This document shows positions 18,200 to 25,995 of a stretch of 64,000 nt of DNA, piece after piece. A model generated the notes under the pieces. The model did no database searches. It was not told the DNA's origin and saw only the letters and a program-made list of their open reading frames with translations. Source of the DNA: Bin5 sp009843665. GTDB lineage: Bacteria > Chloroflexota > Anaerolineae > Caldilineales > Caldilineaceae. Position 1 is the stretch's first letter, and each line of letters opens with the position of its first letter. The DNA is taken from positions 2,418,001-2,482,000 of the forward strand of contig OZ244818.1 of the NCBI GenBank assembly GCA_965220285.1, given 5' to 3'. The position numbers were made by a program, and so were the translations under genes.

Positions 18200-19102
18200 T
18201 TATCCTTTCAAGCCGGTGAAAGTGACCCCTTCGACGAAATGTTTCTGGGCAAAGAAGAAAACGATCAGGATCGGGATAAGTGTGGCCACTGAGGCAGCCA
18301 TCATCAGGTGCAAATCACCGGTGCCCTCCTGGAAATCCAGAAACATGCGCAGCCCTAGCGAGAGAGTGAGGCGACTGTCCTGGCGCAGGTAAATCAGAGG
18401 CCCCAGGAAATCGTTCCAACTGTCAATGAAGGTGAAGGCTGTTACGGCAGCCAGGGCCGGCTTTGACAGCGGCATGACGATCCGCCAGTAGATGTTCAGC
18501 GAGTTGCAGCCGTCAATACGCGCCGCATCATCCAACTCTTTGGGTAGGGTCAGGAAGAACTGGCGCAGCAGGAAAATGTAAAAGGCTGTGCCAAAGAAAG
18601 CGGGCACCGTGAGCGGCAGAAACGTGTTGATCCAGCCCAAATGGTTGAAGATGAGAAAGGTGGGAATGAGCCGCACATGGTAAGGCAACATCATGCTGCT
18701 GAGAAGAATCACAAACAGGAAATTGCGGCCGCGGAACCGCGTGTAGGCAAACCCGTAGGCCGCCAGTGAACAGGACAGCAGCGTGCCAAAGATGTTGACA
18801 ACGGTGATGAAGGCCGTGTTGAAAAACCAGCGGGTGAACGGTAGGGAGGTCCAGGCAACGTAATAGTTGTCCCAGCGGATCACCTCCGGCAACAAGGGTT
18901 GCGGAATCCGCTGAATCTCCGGCAACGTTTTGAGGGAGGTTGAAACCATCCAGACGAAGGGGATCAGGAAAACGATGCCGCCAGCCACGATTATCAGATA
19001 CAGGAAGGCATTGAACAATAGCGCGCGCACCTGGGGCCAGCGCCACCCTGGCGACGCGAGAAGCGAACCTGAACTTCGGACTGCCCCCTGCTCAACTTCC
19101 AT
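18200..19102 (-). CDS. Sugar ABC importer permease (MalG type), set 2
   Basis: 300 aa, six helices, EAA loop ELDDAARIDGCNSLNIYWRI and C-terminus HFVEGVTFTGLKG. It lies 106 nt after the partner permease, a larger gap than usual. That gap holds no gene. It passes directly into the racemase-like gene, tying transport and catabolism into one operon. Confidence 0.9.
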   Translation of the reverse strand: MEVEQGAVRSSGSLLASPGWRWPQVRALLFNAFLYLIIVAGGIVFLIPFVWMVSTSLKTLPEIQRIPQPLLPEVIRWDNYYVAWTSLPFTRWFFNTAFITVVNIFGTLLSCSLAAYGFAYTRFRGRNFLFVILLSSMMLPYHVRLIPTFLIFNHLGWINTFLPLTVPAFFGTAFYIFLLRQFFLTLPKELDDAARIDGCNSLNIYWRIVMPLSKPALAAVTAFTFIDSWNDFLGPLIYLRQDSRLTLSLGLRMFLDFQEGTGDLHLMMAASVATLIPILIVFFFAQKHFVEGVTFTGLKG

Positions 19103-19208
19103 ACTCCCTCTCAGTTAACGTGCGCGCTCCCCTGGGCATCTACCTTGTGGCCTGCGTCCCGACAGTATCGGGAGCAACGCTCGGCTTTCATTGGCAGGTT
19201 TTGTCGTC

Positions 19209-20150
19209 TCAGGTCAGCTCCTCGCCGGCGTAGAACACCCAGCGCCTCGAAAGTTTGAGTTGAATCAGCGTCAACGCCAGTATGACAAGGAACAGAATCC
19301 AGGCCATCGCCGATGCGTAACCAATGCGCAGCCATTGGAAAGCACTGCGGTACAGATACAGGATATAGAAGAGCGTCGCGTCCGCCGGCCCGCCTTCGGT
19401 CATTACGAATGCCGCTGTGAAAATTTGAAAGGAACCTATGATGGTCATGATCATGGTGAAGAAGATCACCGGCGACATCATCGGAATCGTAACGTTGAGC
19501 AATTTGTCCCACGCGGTCGCGCCATCGATTTCCGCCGCTTCGTAGAGTTCGCGCGGCACGCCCTGCAGGCCGGCCAGATAAAGCACCATCAGGCTGCCGA
19601 ATCCCCATGTGCTCATGATGATAAATGCCGGCATCGCCCACTTGGTACTCCCGAGCCAGTTGGGACCATCGATGCCCACCAGCCCAATCGCCTGATTTAA
19701 CAGACCGTAGTGATAATTGAAAATAAAGCGCCACAGGATCGCTGTGGCGACCCCCGCCGTCACCGACGGCAGGTAAAAAAGCGTGCGGAATACTCCGATC
19801 CCGGGCAGTTGACGGTTGAGCAACAATGCGATGAAAAGGGCCACCACGAGGATGAGGGGAACGTGGAATACGGTGAAATAGACGGTGTTCACGAACGATT
19901 TTATATACTTGGGATCGTTCGTGAACATCGTGCGATAGTGCTCCAGGCCCACCCAAGTGGGCGGCCTGACCAGGTTCCAGTCGGCGAAGCTGAGAAAGAA
20001 CGATGCTAGGAAGGGCCCAAGCACAAAGGCTACGAAGCCGATCAGCCATGGGGCGATGAACAGGTAGCCCTCGATCCTTCGCCAGCGCCACCAGCCAAAA
20101 AAGCTCGCCTTTTCCGCAGGACGCACGGCAGTCTGCGATTGTGAAGTCAT
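19209..20150 (-). CDS. Sugar ABC importer permease (MalF/UgpA type), set 2
   Basis: 313 aa with a cytoplasmic N-terminal stretch (1-30) and six helices. The EAA loop is ELYEAAEIDGATAWDKLLNV. It lies downstream of the binding protein, with a long hairpin (20166-20249) in the 105-nt gap. Its start at 20150 has a weak ribosome site (GAGAG), consistent with lower expression than the binding protein. Confidence 0.9.
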   Translation of the reverse strand: MTSQSQTAVRPAEKASFFGWWRWRRIEGYLFIAPWLIGFVAFVLGPFLASFFLSFADWNLVRPPTWVGLEHYRTMFTNDPKYIKSFVNTVYFTVFHVPLILVVALFIALLLNRQLPGIGVFRTLFYLPSVTAGVATAILWRFIFNYHYGLLNQAIGLVGIDGPNWLGSTKWAMPAFIIMSTWGFGSLMVLYLAGLQGVPRELYEAAEIDGATAWDKLLNVTIPMMSPVIFFTMIMTIIGSFQIFTAAFVMTEGGPADATLFYILYLYRSAFQWLRIGYASAMAWILFLVILALTLIQLKLSRRWVFYAGEELT

Positions 20151-20165
20151 GGTTGACTCTCAGTG

Positions 20166-20249
20166 GCAGATGTCAGAGGGGCGGAGGCGCAAGCTGTTAT
20201 CGCTCACCACACAAACAGCCTGCTCCCCTCCGCGCCTCTGTACGTCTGC
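20166..20249. repeat. Long imperfect hairpin after binding-protein gene (set 2)
   Basis: Arms at 20166-20198 and 20214-20249 form an imperfect stem of about 30 pairs with a short loop. It fills the gap between the binding-protein stop (20256) and the permease start (20150). Similar hairpins, with different sequences, occupy the same position in the other sets. Confidence 0.7.
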
Positions 20250-20255
20250 TCAACT

Positions 20256-21611
20256 CTACTGGCGCGCCAGTATGCGATCCCCTTCTGCCACAGCCGACGC
20301 GATGGCGTCAGCCAGGGATGCCTCACCAATAAAGGCCTTGGTCAGCTCACCGCCGAAAACGGTCTGGAGCCACTCCGTCTTGCCGTTGAAGATGGGAAGA
20401 TGTTGCACACCCGGCTCGGCGAACATCTCGGGCACGACGCGGATATTTTCGGGCGGCTTGGTGGCGTAATCTTCTTCCACGGCCGGCGTGTAGATCGGTA
20501 CCTGAATCTTGGTGCGGCCCGCCCAACGTTGCGAACTGGGGCCGCCCAGCGCGATAGCCAGGTCGGCGTCCAGGTCGGGATGCTCCGACCAGATCGGGCC
20601 AGCGAAATTCTGCATGAAGGTCCACAGCGCGCGCTGGCCGGTCGCTGGCGACTTCGGGAAGTGCAGAATGTCATAGGTGAAGTCGGTTACGCTACGGTTG
20701 AAGCCTCCGACACCCCCGGTGCCTCCATACGTCATGGCGACCTTGCCGCCGTTAAAGAGGCTGCCGATGCCCAGGGCTTGCAGCGCCTCCATCTGCTCGG
20801 CCAGCGGCCAGACCTTGTGCGTGAAACGCAGGTCGTACAGGAACTCTATGGCCCCCGCTGCTTCGGGTGTATCCAGAGGTGTATGGAGCCTGTCTTCGCT
20901 CACAATTTCGCCGCCGTTGGCAAAGATCCATTGGGCGAAGTGCTCGTCCCAGCGGGTGCTCTGCATGTAGCCCCACTGGTCGATCTCGCCGTCGCCGTCT
21001 GTGTCGCGCGTCAACTCCTTGGTCACGTCGACAAAATCATCCCAGGTCCAGTCATCGGATGGCCGCTCGATGCCGGCCTCTTCGAACATGTCCACGTTGT
21101 AGTAGAGGAGCGGAGCACCGTTGATCCAGGGCATCGCGATCTGCTGGCCCTCGTGCCATACCATGCACTCGGCGCCCGTGGGAACATTGTAGTCATCCAT
21201 ATCCACTGGGGGCTGTTGCATCGGCAAGCGGTCGTCCAGCGGCAGAAAGACGCCCTGAGCGGCCATCTCACAGAACAGGTTGGCGTCCCACAACATCACT
21301 GGCAACGTCTTTGCCGCCACCTCGGTCTGCCAGCGCACGTCGATATCCGGCGCGACCTCCACCTCGACCGTGACGCCCGGGTGTGTCGCCTCGAAAATGT
21401 CCTTGACCCGCGTCGTAAACTCACGGCGTACCGGCGAACCGTAATGCGTTACCATGCGCAGGGTCACGTCTTCCATCACCGGCGCGGCAGCGCCATCGCC
21501 GGCCGGCGCCGCGGCCGGAACAACACACGCGGCCAGCACCCCGGCTGTGCCGGCGAAAGCCGATGTGCGCAAGAATGTACGGCGTGTGATCTTCTTCTTC
21601 GTTGAAACCAT
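20256..21611 (-). CDS. ABC importer substrate-binding lipoprotein, set 2 (Tat)
   Basis: A 451-aa binding protein with a twin-arginine signal (TRRTFLRTSAF, residues 9-19) and a lipobox with Cys29 (LAAC). It is thus exported folded and anchored by lipid. The ATG at 21611 is preceded by GGAAGGGAG. It is the first gene of an eight-gene operon ending at 12747. The ligand is unknown; downstream enzymes suggest a methylated or nitrogen-bearing carbon source. Confidence 0.9.
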   Translation of the reverse strand: MVSTKKKITRRTFLRTSAFAGTAGVLAACVVPAAAPAGDGAAAPVMEDVTLRMVTHYGSPVRREFTTRVKDIFEATHPGVTVEVEVAPDIDVRWQTEVAAKTLPVMLWDANLFCEMAAQGVFLPLDDRLPMQQPPVDMDDYNVPTGAECMVWHEGQQIAMPWINGAPLLYYNVDMFEEAGIERPSDDWTWDDFVDVTKELTRDTDGDGEIDQWGYMQSTRWDEHFAQWIFANGGEIVSEDRLHTPLDTPEAAGAIEFLYDLRFTHKVWPLAEQMEALQALGIGSLFNGGKVAMTYGGTGGVGGFNRSVTDFTYDILHFPKSPATGQRALWTFMQNFAGPIWSEHPDLDADLAIALGGPSSQRWAGRTKIQVPIYTPAVEEDYATKPPENIRVVPEMFAEPGVQHLPIFNGKTEWLQTVFGGELTKAFIGEASLADAIASAVAEGDRILARQ

Positions 21612-21994
21612 TTCTGTTCTCCCTTCCACTACGTGGATGTCATCCGGCTGAGACCGAGGAACAACAGTGCCTTGAGCTTGTCGCATAGGCTGCCTCCTTT
21701 GCCGGCATTGCCGGCGCTGCTATGCTTCCCACTTCCGCGATAGTTCGTGCCCTTGCCAGGCGCCGGGCTAAACGCCTTCTATCCCGGCCGGCACCCAGGG
21801 CTGAGCGAGATCGGGGTGAGCACTCCGCAAGCCAGGCGCTCGCCGTAGACCCTGCCCCCAGCGAGCGTCCAGCCCCGGCTAAGATCTGCTTTCGCAGACG
21901 TATCTCTCTCGGCGTAGATTGTGATTGCATGCTTTGACACGGTTTCGACTCTCACTGTACCGGCAGCTTGAACAGGCAGTGGGTAGAGCTAATC
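21612..21994. other. Intergenic region upstream of set-2 operon
   Basis: No supported gene. It must contain the promoter of the set-2 operon, read leftwards, and is closed on the right by the target duplication of a MITE. I could not identify a convincing operator. Confidence 0.4.
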
Positions 21995-22405
21995 GCAACT
22001 ACTAAACCTTATTCAATGCTCGATGCCGGACGAGGGGAGCGCAGGTTTTTCTCACTCCGCACTCTTCTCCCCTCTCTCCTCGCATTTGGGCGGTCGGGCC
22101 TATTCGGCCCTCCCTTGTGCGGGGGCTCCGCCCCCGCAACGCCCCCTCTCCTGTCCGCGCCGTAGCGAGAGTGTGGTTAATTTGAAGTTGCCGTCTCGCG
22201 GCGGCCGGGCTTCACCCCCCCCTCCCCCCGCATCTTGGCAGATTCCAAGTATGTGCCAGCGCAGGCAAGACAGGCGAGGCAACTCCCTTATATGCCCAGC
22301 GTTCACCGCTATGACCATCGCGAGCCCGCTACAGAAATACTGACCGTACATTCCGCCCAGACGGACCGCACACAGTACACATACAGAACATGGCTTAGTA
22401 GTTAC
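21995..22405. mobile_element. MITE 1 (IS66-type ends), 411 bp
   Basis: A non-coding element bounded by 14-bp terminal inverted repeats, GCAACTACTAAACC (21995-22008) and GGCTTAGTAGTTAC (22392-22405). It is flanked by a perfect 8-bp target duplication AGCTAATC (21987-21994 and 22406-22413). The ends match those of the IS66 element at 25996-27606, and 8 bp is the IS66-family duplication length. The interior carries the GC-rich double hairpin at 22088-22146 and is highly similar to MITE 2. The right-hand duplication contains the stop codon of the RuvC-fold gene. Confidence 0.9.
22088..22146. repeat. GC-rich double-hairpin repeat, copy 1
   Basis: Two adjacent hairpins, GGGCC-tattc-GGCCC and GCGGGGGC-tc-CGCCCCCGC, linked by TCCCTTGT. 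The same unit occurs at 25682-25740, 53448-53506 and 60299-60357. Copies 1 and 4 are inside MITEs; the other two are free-standing. Confidence 0.8.
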
Positions 22406-22407
22406 AG

Positions 22408-23043
22408 CTAATCTCCTAACTGGGCCTGCGCGGCATAGGCCACGGCGAGAGCGCCGGCGCAGTTGTCGCTGATCACGCGGCCGTCGTCCATGCTGAACTC
22501 GCGCGCGGTGAATTCCGACACCACCACCTTCTCCATCAGCGCAGCCTCCACCGCGGCGCGGGAGGATTCGGGATCGCCGGTCACCGCCTGCTTCGCTTTT
22601 GCAGCCGGCACACCCAACACGGTCAGACCCCGCTGAAAGCAGAGATTTTTGATCATCCCCTGGCTCTGCCCGTGCCGGTAGGTAAATTCCAGACGGTCCT
22701 CCACTGCCTTTGTATCATTCCGGTCAATGTCTGGACTCCAATCGGCCACGCACCCGGGCGAGTAACTGTCCATCAGATGCACAAGGCCGAGATGCATGCC
22801 GTACAATCGACGGGTCACCAGTTCGGTGCGCGTCATGGCGCCGATGTCGGCTGGCTCCAGATAGTCGTCACTCAGAAACACGCCGCCGTCAACAAGCTGC
22901 CGGCCTTCGAGGACCGCCCAGGTGGTCCACACAAAGCCACACTCCAACCCCAAAATACGCAACGCCGGCCCGCTCGCCGCCGACGCGGCCGCGTGGACCC
23001 AGGGAAAAACCGCTGACGACGGTGACTCTCTTTGGCTGCTCAC
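22408..23043 (-). CDS. RuvC-fold protein with degraded active site
   Basis: 211 aa from a GTG at 23043, set by AGGAGG 5 nt upstream. The order of elements follows RuvC Holliday-junction resolvase: a first strand RILGLECGF (residues 29-37, where RuvC has LGIDPG), an Glu in AVEDRLEF, then HGQSQGMI, KAKQAVTG and a last helix CAGALAVAYAA. The first catalytic Asp is Glu34 and the last catalytic Asp (the D of DALAVA) is Gly, so nuclease activity is doubtful. It follows the FAH gene by 13 nt in an operon. A metabolic or DNA-binding role is unknown. Confidence 0.6.
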   Translation of the reverse strand: MSSQRESPSSAVFPWVHAAASAASGPALRILGLECGFVWTTWAVLEGRQLVDGGVFLSDDYLEPADIGAMTRTELVTRRLYGMHLGLVHLMDSYSPGCVADWSPDIDRNDTKAVEDRLEFTYRHGQSQGMIKNLCFQRGLTVLGVPAAKAKQAVTGDPESSRAAVEAALMEKVVVSEFTAREFSMDDGRVISDNCAGALAVAYAAQAQLGD

Positions 23044-23056
23044 CAGGACCTCCTTA

Positions 23057-23953
23057 TCAACCTTCGGCCACAATAGGATTCCGCAGCACGCCCACTTCAG
23101 CCACATCCAGTTCAATGACGTCGCCGGGGTGCAGCGCCTCCGGGTGGGCCGGCGTTCCCGTCGCAATGATGTCGCCCGGTTCCAACGTCATGTACTGGCT
23201 GAGGTACTCGATCAGGAAGGGAATCCGGAACAACATCGTGTTGGTGCTGGCCTCGGCCACGACCTCGCCATTGACGCGCATGGTCATCGCCAGGTCGTGC
23301 GGATCGCTCACCGCTTCGGGCAGGACCAGGTGCGGGCCGACGGGCGTGAAGGTATCTATGCTCTTGGTATATTCCCATGGACGTTGGATATCCCATGCGG
23401 CATTCTGCAGATCGCGGGCCGTAACGTCGTTCAGCACCGTATAGCCGGCCACATATTGCATCGCTTCCTCTTCGGGTACATCGCTCGCACGGGCGCCGAT
23501 CACCGCGGCCAGCTCGATTTCCGGCTCCACCTGTTTCATGATCTTCTTGTAAATGATTGGCTCGTCAGATCCGATAACTGAAGTCGCGACTTTGAAGAAG
23601 AAGGGTGGCTCCTCAGGGTCCGGATAGCCTGGAAAAGAATAGTTGCCGCCGAGAGCGATAATCTTTCCTGGCCGCCTGATGGGCGCCCGCAGTGGATGAT
23701 CCTCTGCCCCTTCGGGAACTGTCAGAGCCTGCCGCAGGTTGTGCCGGTCAATAAAGTCCACCACCGGTTCGATGACCGCCGGACCGACCATATTCTTGTC
23801 CAACATCTCATGAATGCTGGTCACCGGCGCTGTCTGGATGTTCTTGTTGAACAGATCGTATGCCTGCATCGCGCGCGTGAGATCGAAGATGCCATCCTCT
23901 TCGACGATGCCCACATGATCTTCCTGGCCGAAAGCAAACAGAGCGAGCTTCAT
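23057..23953 (-). CDS. Fumarylacetoacetate hydrolase (FAH) family enzyme
   Basis: 298 aa. The FAH C-terminal domain spans about residues 90-298, with the metal motif EPEIELAAVIG and the signature GYTVLNDVTARDLQ. Members hydrolyse or hydrate acyl-pyruvates and 2-keto-3-deoxy sugar acids. The ATG at 23953 follows the Gfo/Idh stop by 29 nt with AGGAGG near it. The pairing with a Gfo/Idh dehydrogenase suggests a sugar-acid or aromatic ring-fission pathway. Confidence 0.87.
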   Translation of the reverse strand: MKLALFAFGQEDHVGIVEEDGIFDLTRAMQAYDLFNKNIQTAPVTSIHEMLDKNMVGPAVIEPVVDFIDRHNLRQALTVPEGAEDHPLRAPIRRPGKIIALGGNYSFPGYPDPEEPPFFFKVATSVIGSDEPIIYKKIMKQVEPEIELAAVIGARASDVPEEEAMQYVAGYTVLNDVTARDLQNAAWDIQRPWEYTKSIDTFTPVGPHLVLPEAVSDPHDLAMTMRVNGEVVAEASTNTMLFRIPFLIEYLSQYMTLEPGDIIATGTPAHPEALHPGDVIELDVAEVGVLRNPIVAEG

Positions 23954-23982
23954 GTTAGTTGTCCTCCTGACGTGCGGCGCAA

Positions 23983-25068
23983 TTAGCGAAAAGGGTCCTT
24001 ACCAGGCGAAGACAGTGTGCCTTCTTCGTTCATCAGTGCCAGCGGGTTTTCCTCGATTGCCAGCGGAAAGTTAATACAGGCCACACCTTGTCGTTGGGAT
24101 TCGAAGACGGCCATGATCATCTCCAGGGCGGCCCGTCCTTCACGTCCGTTGGATTCCGGCTCACGATCGTCGATAACGGCGCTCAGGAAGTCCTGCAGAA
24201 CAATAGCGATCGGATCCTCCGTGACCGTCTCCACAGGCCGCCAATCGTCAGGCGTGTCTCCGGCGGTCCATTGATAGAAGTGAAGCCTGTCCACCCCGTC
24301 GGAGATGTGCAGCCGGCCCTTCACACCTTCGAGTTCGGCCATGAACGCAAAGGTACGGTCTGCGCGGTTGCCGCTTACTTCGAAGAACGCCTTGACACCG
24401 CTCTGCAGTCCGAAAAGGCCGGTGGCAGCATCTTCGATGTCTACGTCAGGGCGCCAGCGCTCGACATTAGCGAGGCACCAGAGCGGATCTCCGGCGTAGA
24501 AGCGGAACAGATCGAAGAGGTGAGTGCCCTGGGCCATCATCCAGCCGCCGCCATTCAGCCGGTACTGTCCGGCATAGTTTTCGGGACTGCGCGGCGGCCC
24601 CACGCACTTTCCCGAAATCACGAGCAGATCACCGATTGCGCCGGCCTCCACCATTTCCTTCGCCTGGCGGAAATTGCGCTCGAAGCGGTAGATGTGGTCG
24701 ATCTGGAGCAGCGTCCCGGCCCGCTCACAGGCTTCAAGCATCCGGTCGGCTTCGGCCAGATTCATGGCCATCGGCTTCTCACAGAAGATGCCGCGCACGC
24801 CGGCCTCAGCCGCAGCGACGGTCGGAGCACAGTGGGCGAAGGGCGGTGTGCAGACACTGACGATGTCCAACTTTTCCCGCTCCAGCATGACCTCGTAATC
24901 ATGGTAGAGGTTCTCAATACCCCAGTCAGCGCCAAATGACTGGAGCCGGTCCGGAACGATCTCCGCTGCGGCCGCGATCTCCACCCCCCCGAGTTGACGG
25001 TATGCCCGCATGTGCGCCCCGGCAATGCCGCCACAACCGATCAAACCCGCCCGCAACGGTTTACTCAT
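23983..25068 (-). CDS. Gfo/Idh/MocA-family oxidoreductase (FAH operon)
   Basis: 361 aa with GLIGCGGIAGAH at residues 8-19 and EKPMAMN in the catalytic region. The C-terminal domain is of the usual size. AAGGAGAG precedes the ATG at 25068. The stop codon of a truncated permease lies 11 nt upstream (25080), so this gene was once the fourth or later gene of an ABC-transporter operon like set 2. Confidence 0.87.
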   Translation of the reverse strand: MSKPLRAGLIGCGGIAGAHMRAYRQLGGVEIAAAAEIVPDRLQSFGADWGIENLYHDYEVMLEREKLDIVSVCTPPFAHCAPTVAAAEAGVRGIFCEKPMAMNLAEADRMLEACERAGTLLQIDHIYRFERNFRQAKEMVEAGAIGDLLVISGKCVGPPRSPENYAGQYRLNGGGWMMAQGTHLFDLFRFYAGDPLWCLANVERWRPDVDIEDAATGLFGLQSGVKAFFEVSGNRADRTFAFMAELEGVKGRLHISDGVDRLHFYQWTAGDTPDDWRPVETVTEDPIAIVLQDFLSAVIDDREPESNGREGRAALEMIMAVFESQRQGVACINFPLAIEENPLALMNEEGTLSSPGKDPFR

Positions 25069-25079
25069 ATGCGCTCTCC

Positions 25080-25137
25080 TTATCCTCTGAGGCCGGTTGG
25101 CGTTGCGCCCTGCATGAAGTGTCTCTGCTGGGGAAAA
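25080..25137 (-). pseudogene. MalG-type permease, C-terminal remnant
   Basis: The minus strand reads PQQRHFMQGATPTGLRG followed by TAA. This matches the end of MalG-type permeases, for example HFVEGVTFTGLKG of the gene ending at 18200. Nothing upstream continues the permease. A deletion or rearrangement removed the rest of the gene and probably the whole importer. Confidence 0.75.
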
Positions 25138-25478
25138 GGTGGTGGGTAAAGTAAATCGCTAGAGCAGGGACCTCATCGCCGAGTTGTGGTCAATGACAAA
25201 CCGGTTACCTGAATAAGACTTTCAGAATGAGCGGATCAGGTTCTTCCGCCTCTCTCCTCGACTCCAAAACCCGATATACGCCACGGTTTTTGCTGTGAAT
25301 TTGCTACTGGCCAAGGAGGTAGGTCCCGTTCTTGATGACATTTGTGCTTCCGCACACTCGACAACTGTAGGTGACAATAAAGGAAATTATGTATACTTTT
25401 CTATGTTTGTCAAAGGGGAGTTTTCTCCCCCCCTCACCACCGCGTCTGCCGGATCTGTCTCGCGCCAGTAATCTCGCG
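25138..25478. other. Gene-free stretch at deletion scar
   Basis: No supported gene. It lies between the permease remnant (minus strand) and a PhyH 3' fragment (plus strand), so it should include the junction of at least one rearrangement. It must now supply the promoter of the Gfo/Idh - FAH - RuvC-fold operon. I see no clear promoter motif. Confidence 0.4.
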
Positions 25479-25592
25479 CAGGCCTGGCCCTGGCCCCACC
25501 CCGACCAGATCGGCCCCTCCTACGGCTTCGCCAGCGAACGCGGTTACCAGCCCGACTGGCGCAAGCAAAACCAGAACGGCTGCGCTTCTTAA
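25479..25592 (+). pseudogene. PhyH dioxygenase, 3' fragment
   Basis: About 37 codons match the C-terminus of PhyH tandem copy 2: QIGPSYGFASERGYQPDWRK, then the stop. The following 60-70 bp also resemble the sequence after 12669 (TAAGTTGTCAGTTT, then GCGAGCCG). It is a truncated third copy, 13 kb from the pair, and in the same orientation. Confidence 0.85.
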
Positions 25593-25681
25593 GTTGTCAG
25601 TTTGTGGGAATCTATTCAGCCAAAGAAAATGTCCGACCCTGAGCGAGCCGAGCAAAGGTATTTCTCACTCCTCGCTCTGCT

Positions 25682-25740
25682 GGACGGTCGGCCGCAAGCG
25701 GCCTCCCTTGTGCAGGGGGAATCCCCCCGCAACGCCCCCC
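25682..25740. repeat. GC-rich double-hairpin repeat, copy 2
   Basis: Same architecture as copy 1, with compensating changes that keep both stems (GGCCGC-aa-GCGGCC and GGGGGAATCCCCCC). It is not flanked by MITE ends. Confidence 0.7.
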
Positions 25741-25900
25741 TCCCGTCACGCCTAACCGACTGTGTTCCGCCAAATCCCGAACTGTGGTCCGGTTCGAGCG
25801 CGAACCAAGACAGACATGGCTTGGTTCACTTAAACACTGGAGATGGCGCCAATGGCGCGAATGCCGCGTGTGCGAAGAAGAGGCAGTGAGGGAACGTTCT

Positions 25901-25952
25901 TATTAACGATAGCTATCAATATGGCCGTAAACTGCCTCTATATTAACGACAG
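25901..25952. promoter_or_regulatory. Putative operator repeats upstream of fic gene
   Basis: Two direct copies of TATTAACGAYAG, 40 bp apart, at 25901-25912 and 25941-25952. The reverse complement TATATTAACG occurs at 27613-27622, 38 bp before the Fic start. Before the IS66 insertion the three copies would have lain within about 110 bp of one another. Role as an operator is inference. Confidence 0.35.
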
Positions 25953-25995
25953 CCTTTAACATGGAGGTGCAAGCGTGTTACATTAAAGGTAGACG

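Larger units (their letters stand above)
25593..25995. other. Intergenic region left of IS66, with repeats
   Basis: No supported gene. It holds a free-standing GC-rich double hairpin (25682-25740) and, towards the right, two direct TATTAACGAYAG repeats (25901-25912 and 25941-25952). An inverted relative, CGTTAATATA, lies on the other side of the IS66 insertion at 27613-27622. Confidence 0.5.

Noticed and set aside
22088..22146. Riboswitch or small structured RNA upstream of set 2
   Set aside because: The same unit occurs in MITEs and in gaps between convergent genes, so it is a mobile or terminator-like repeat, not a leader of one operon.
23112..23396. Internal frames inside the FAH gene
   Set aside because: Out-of-phase readings of a gene with clear FAH motifs.
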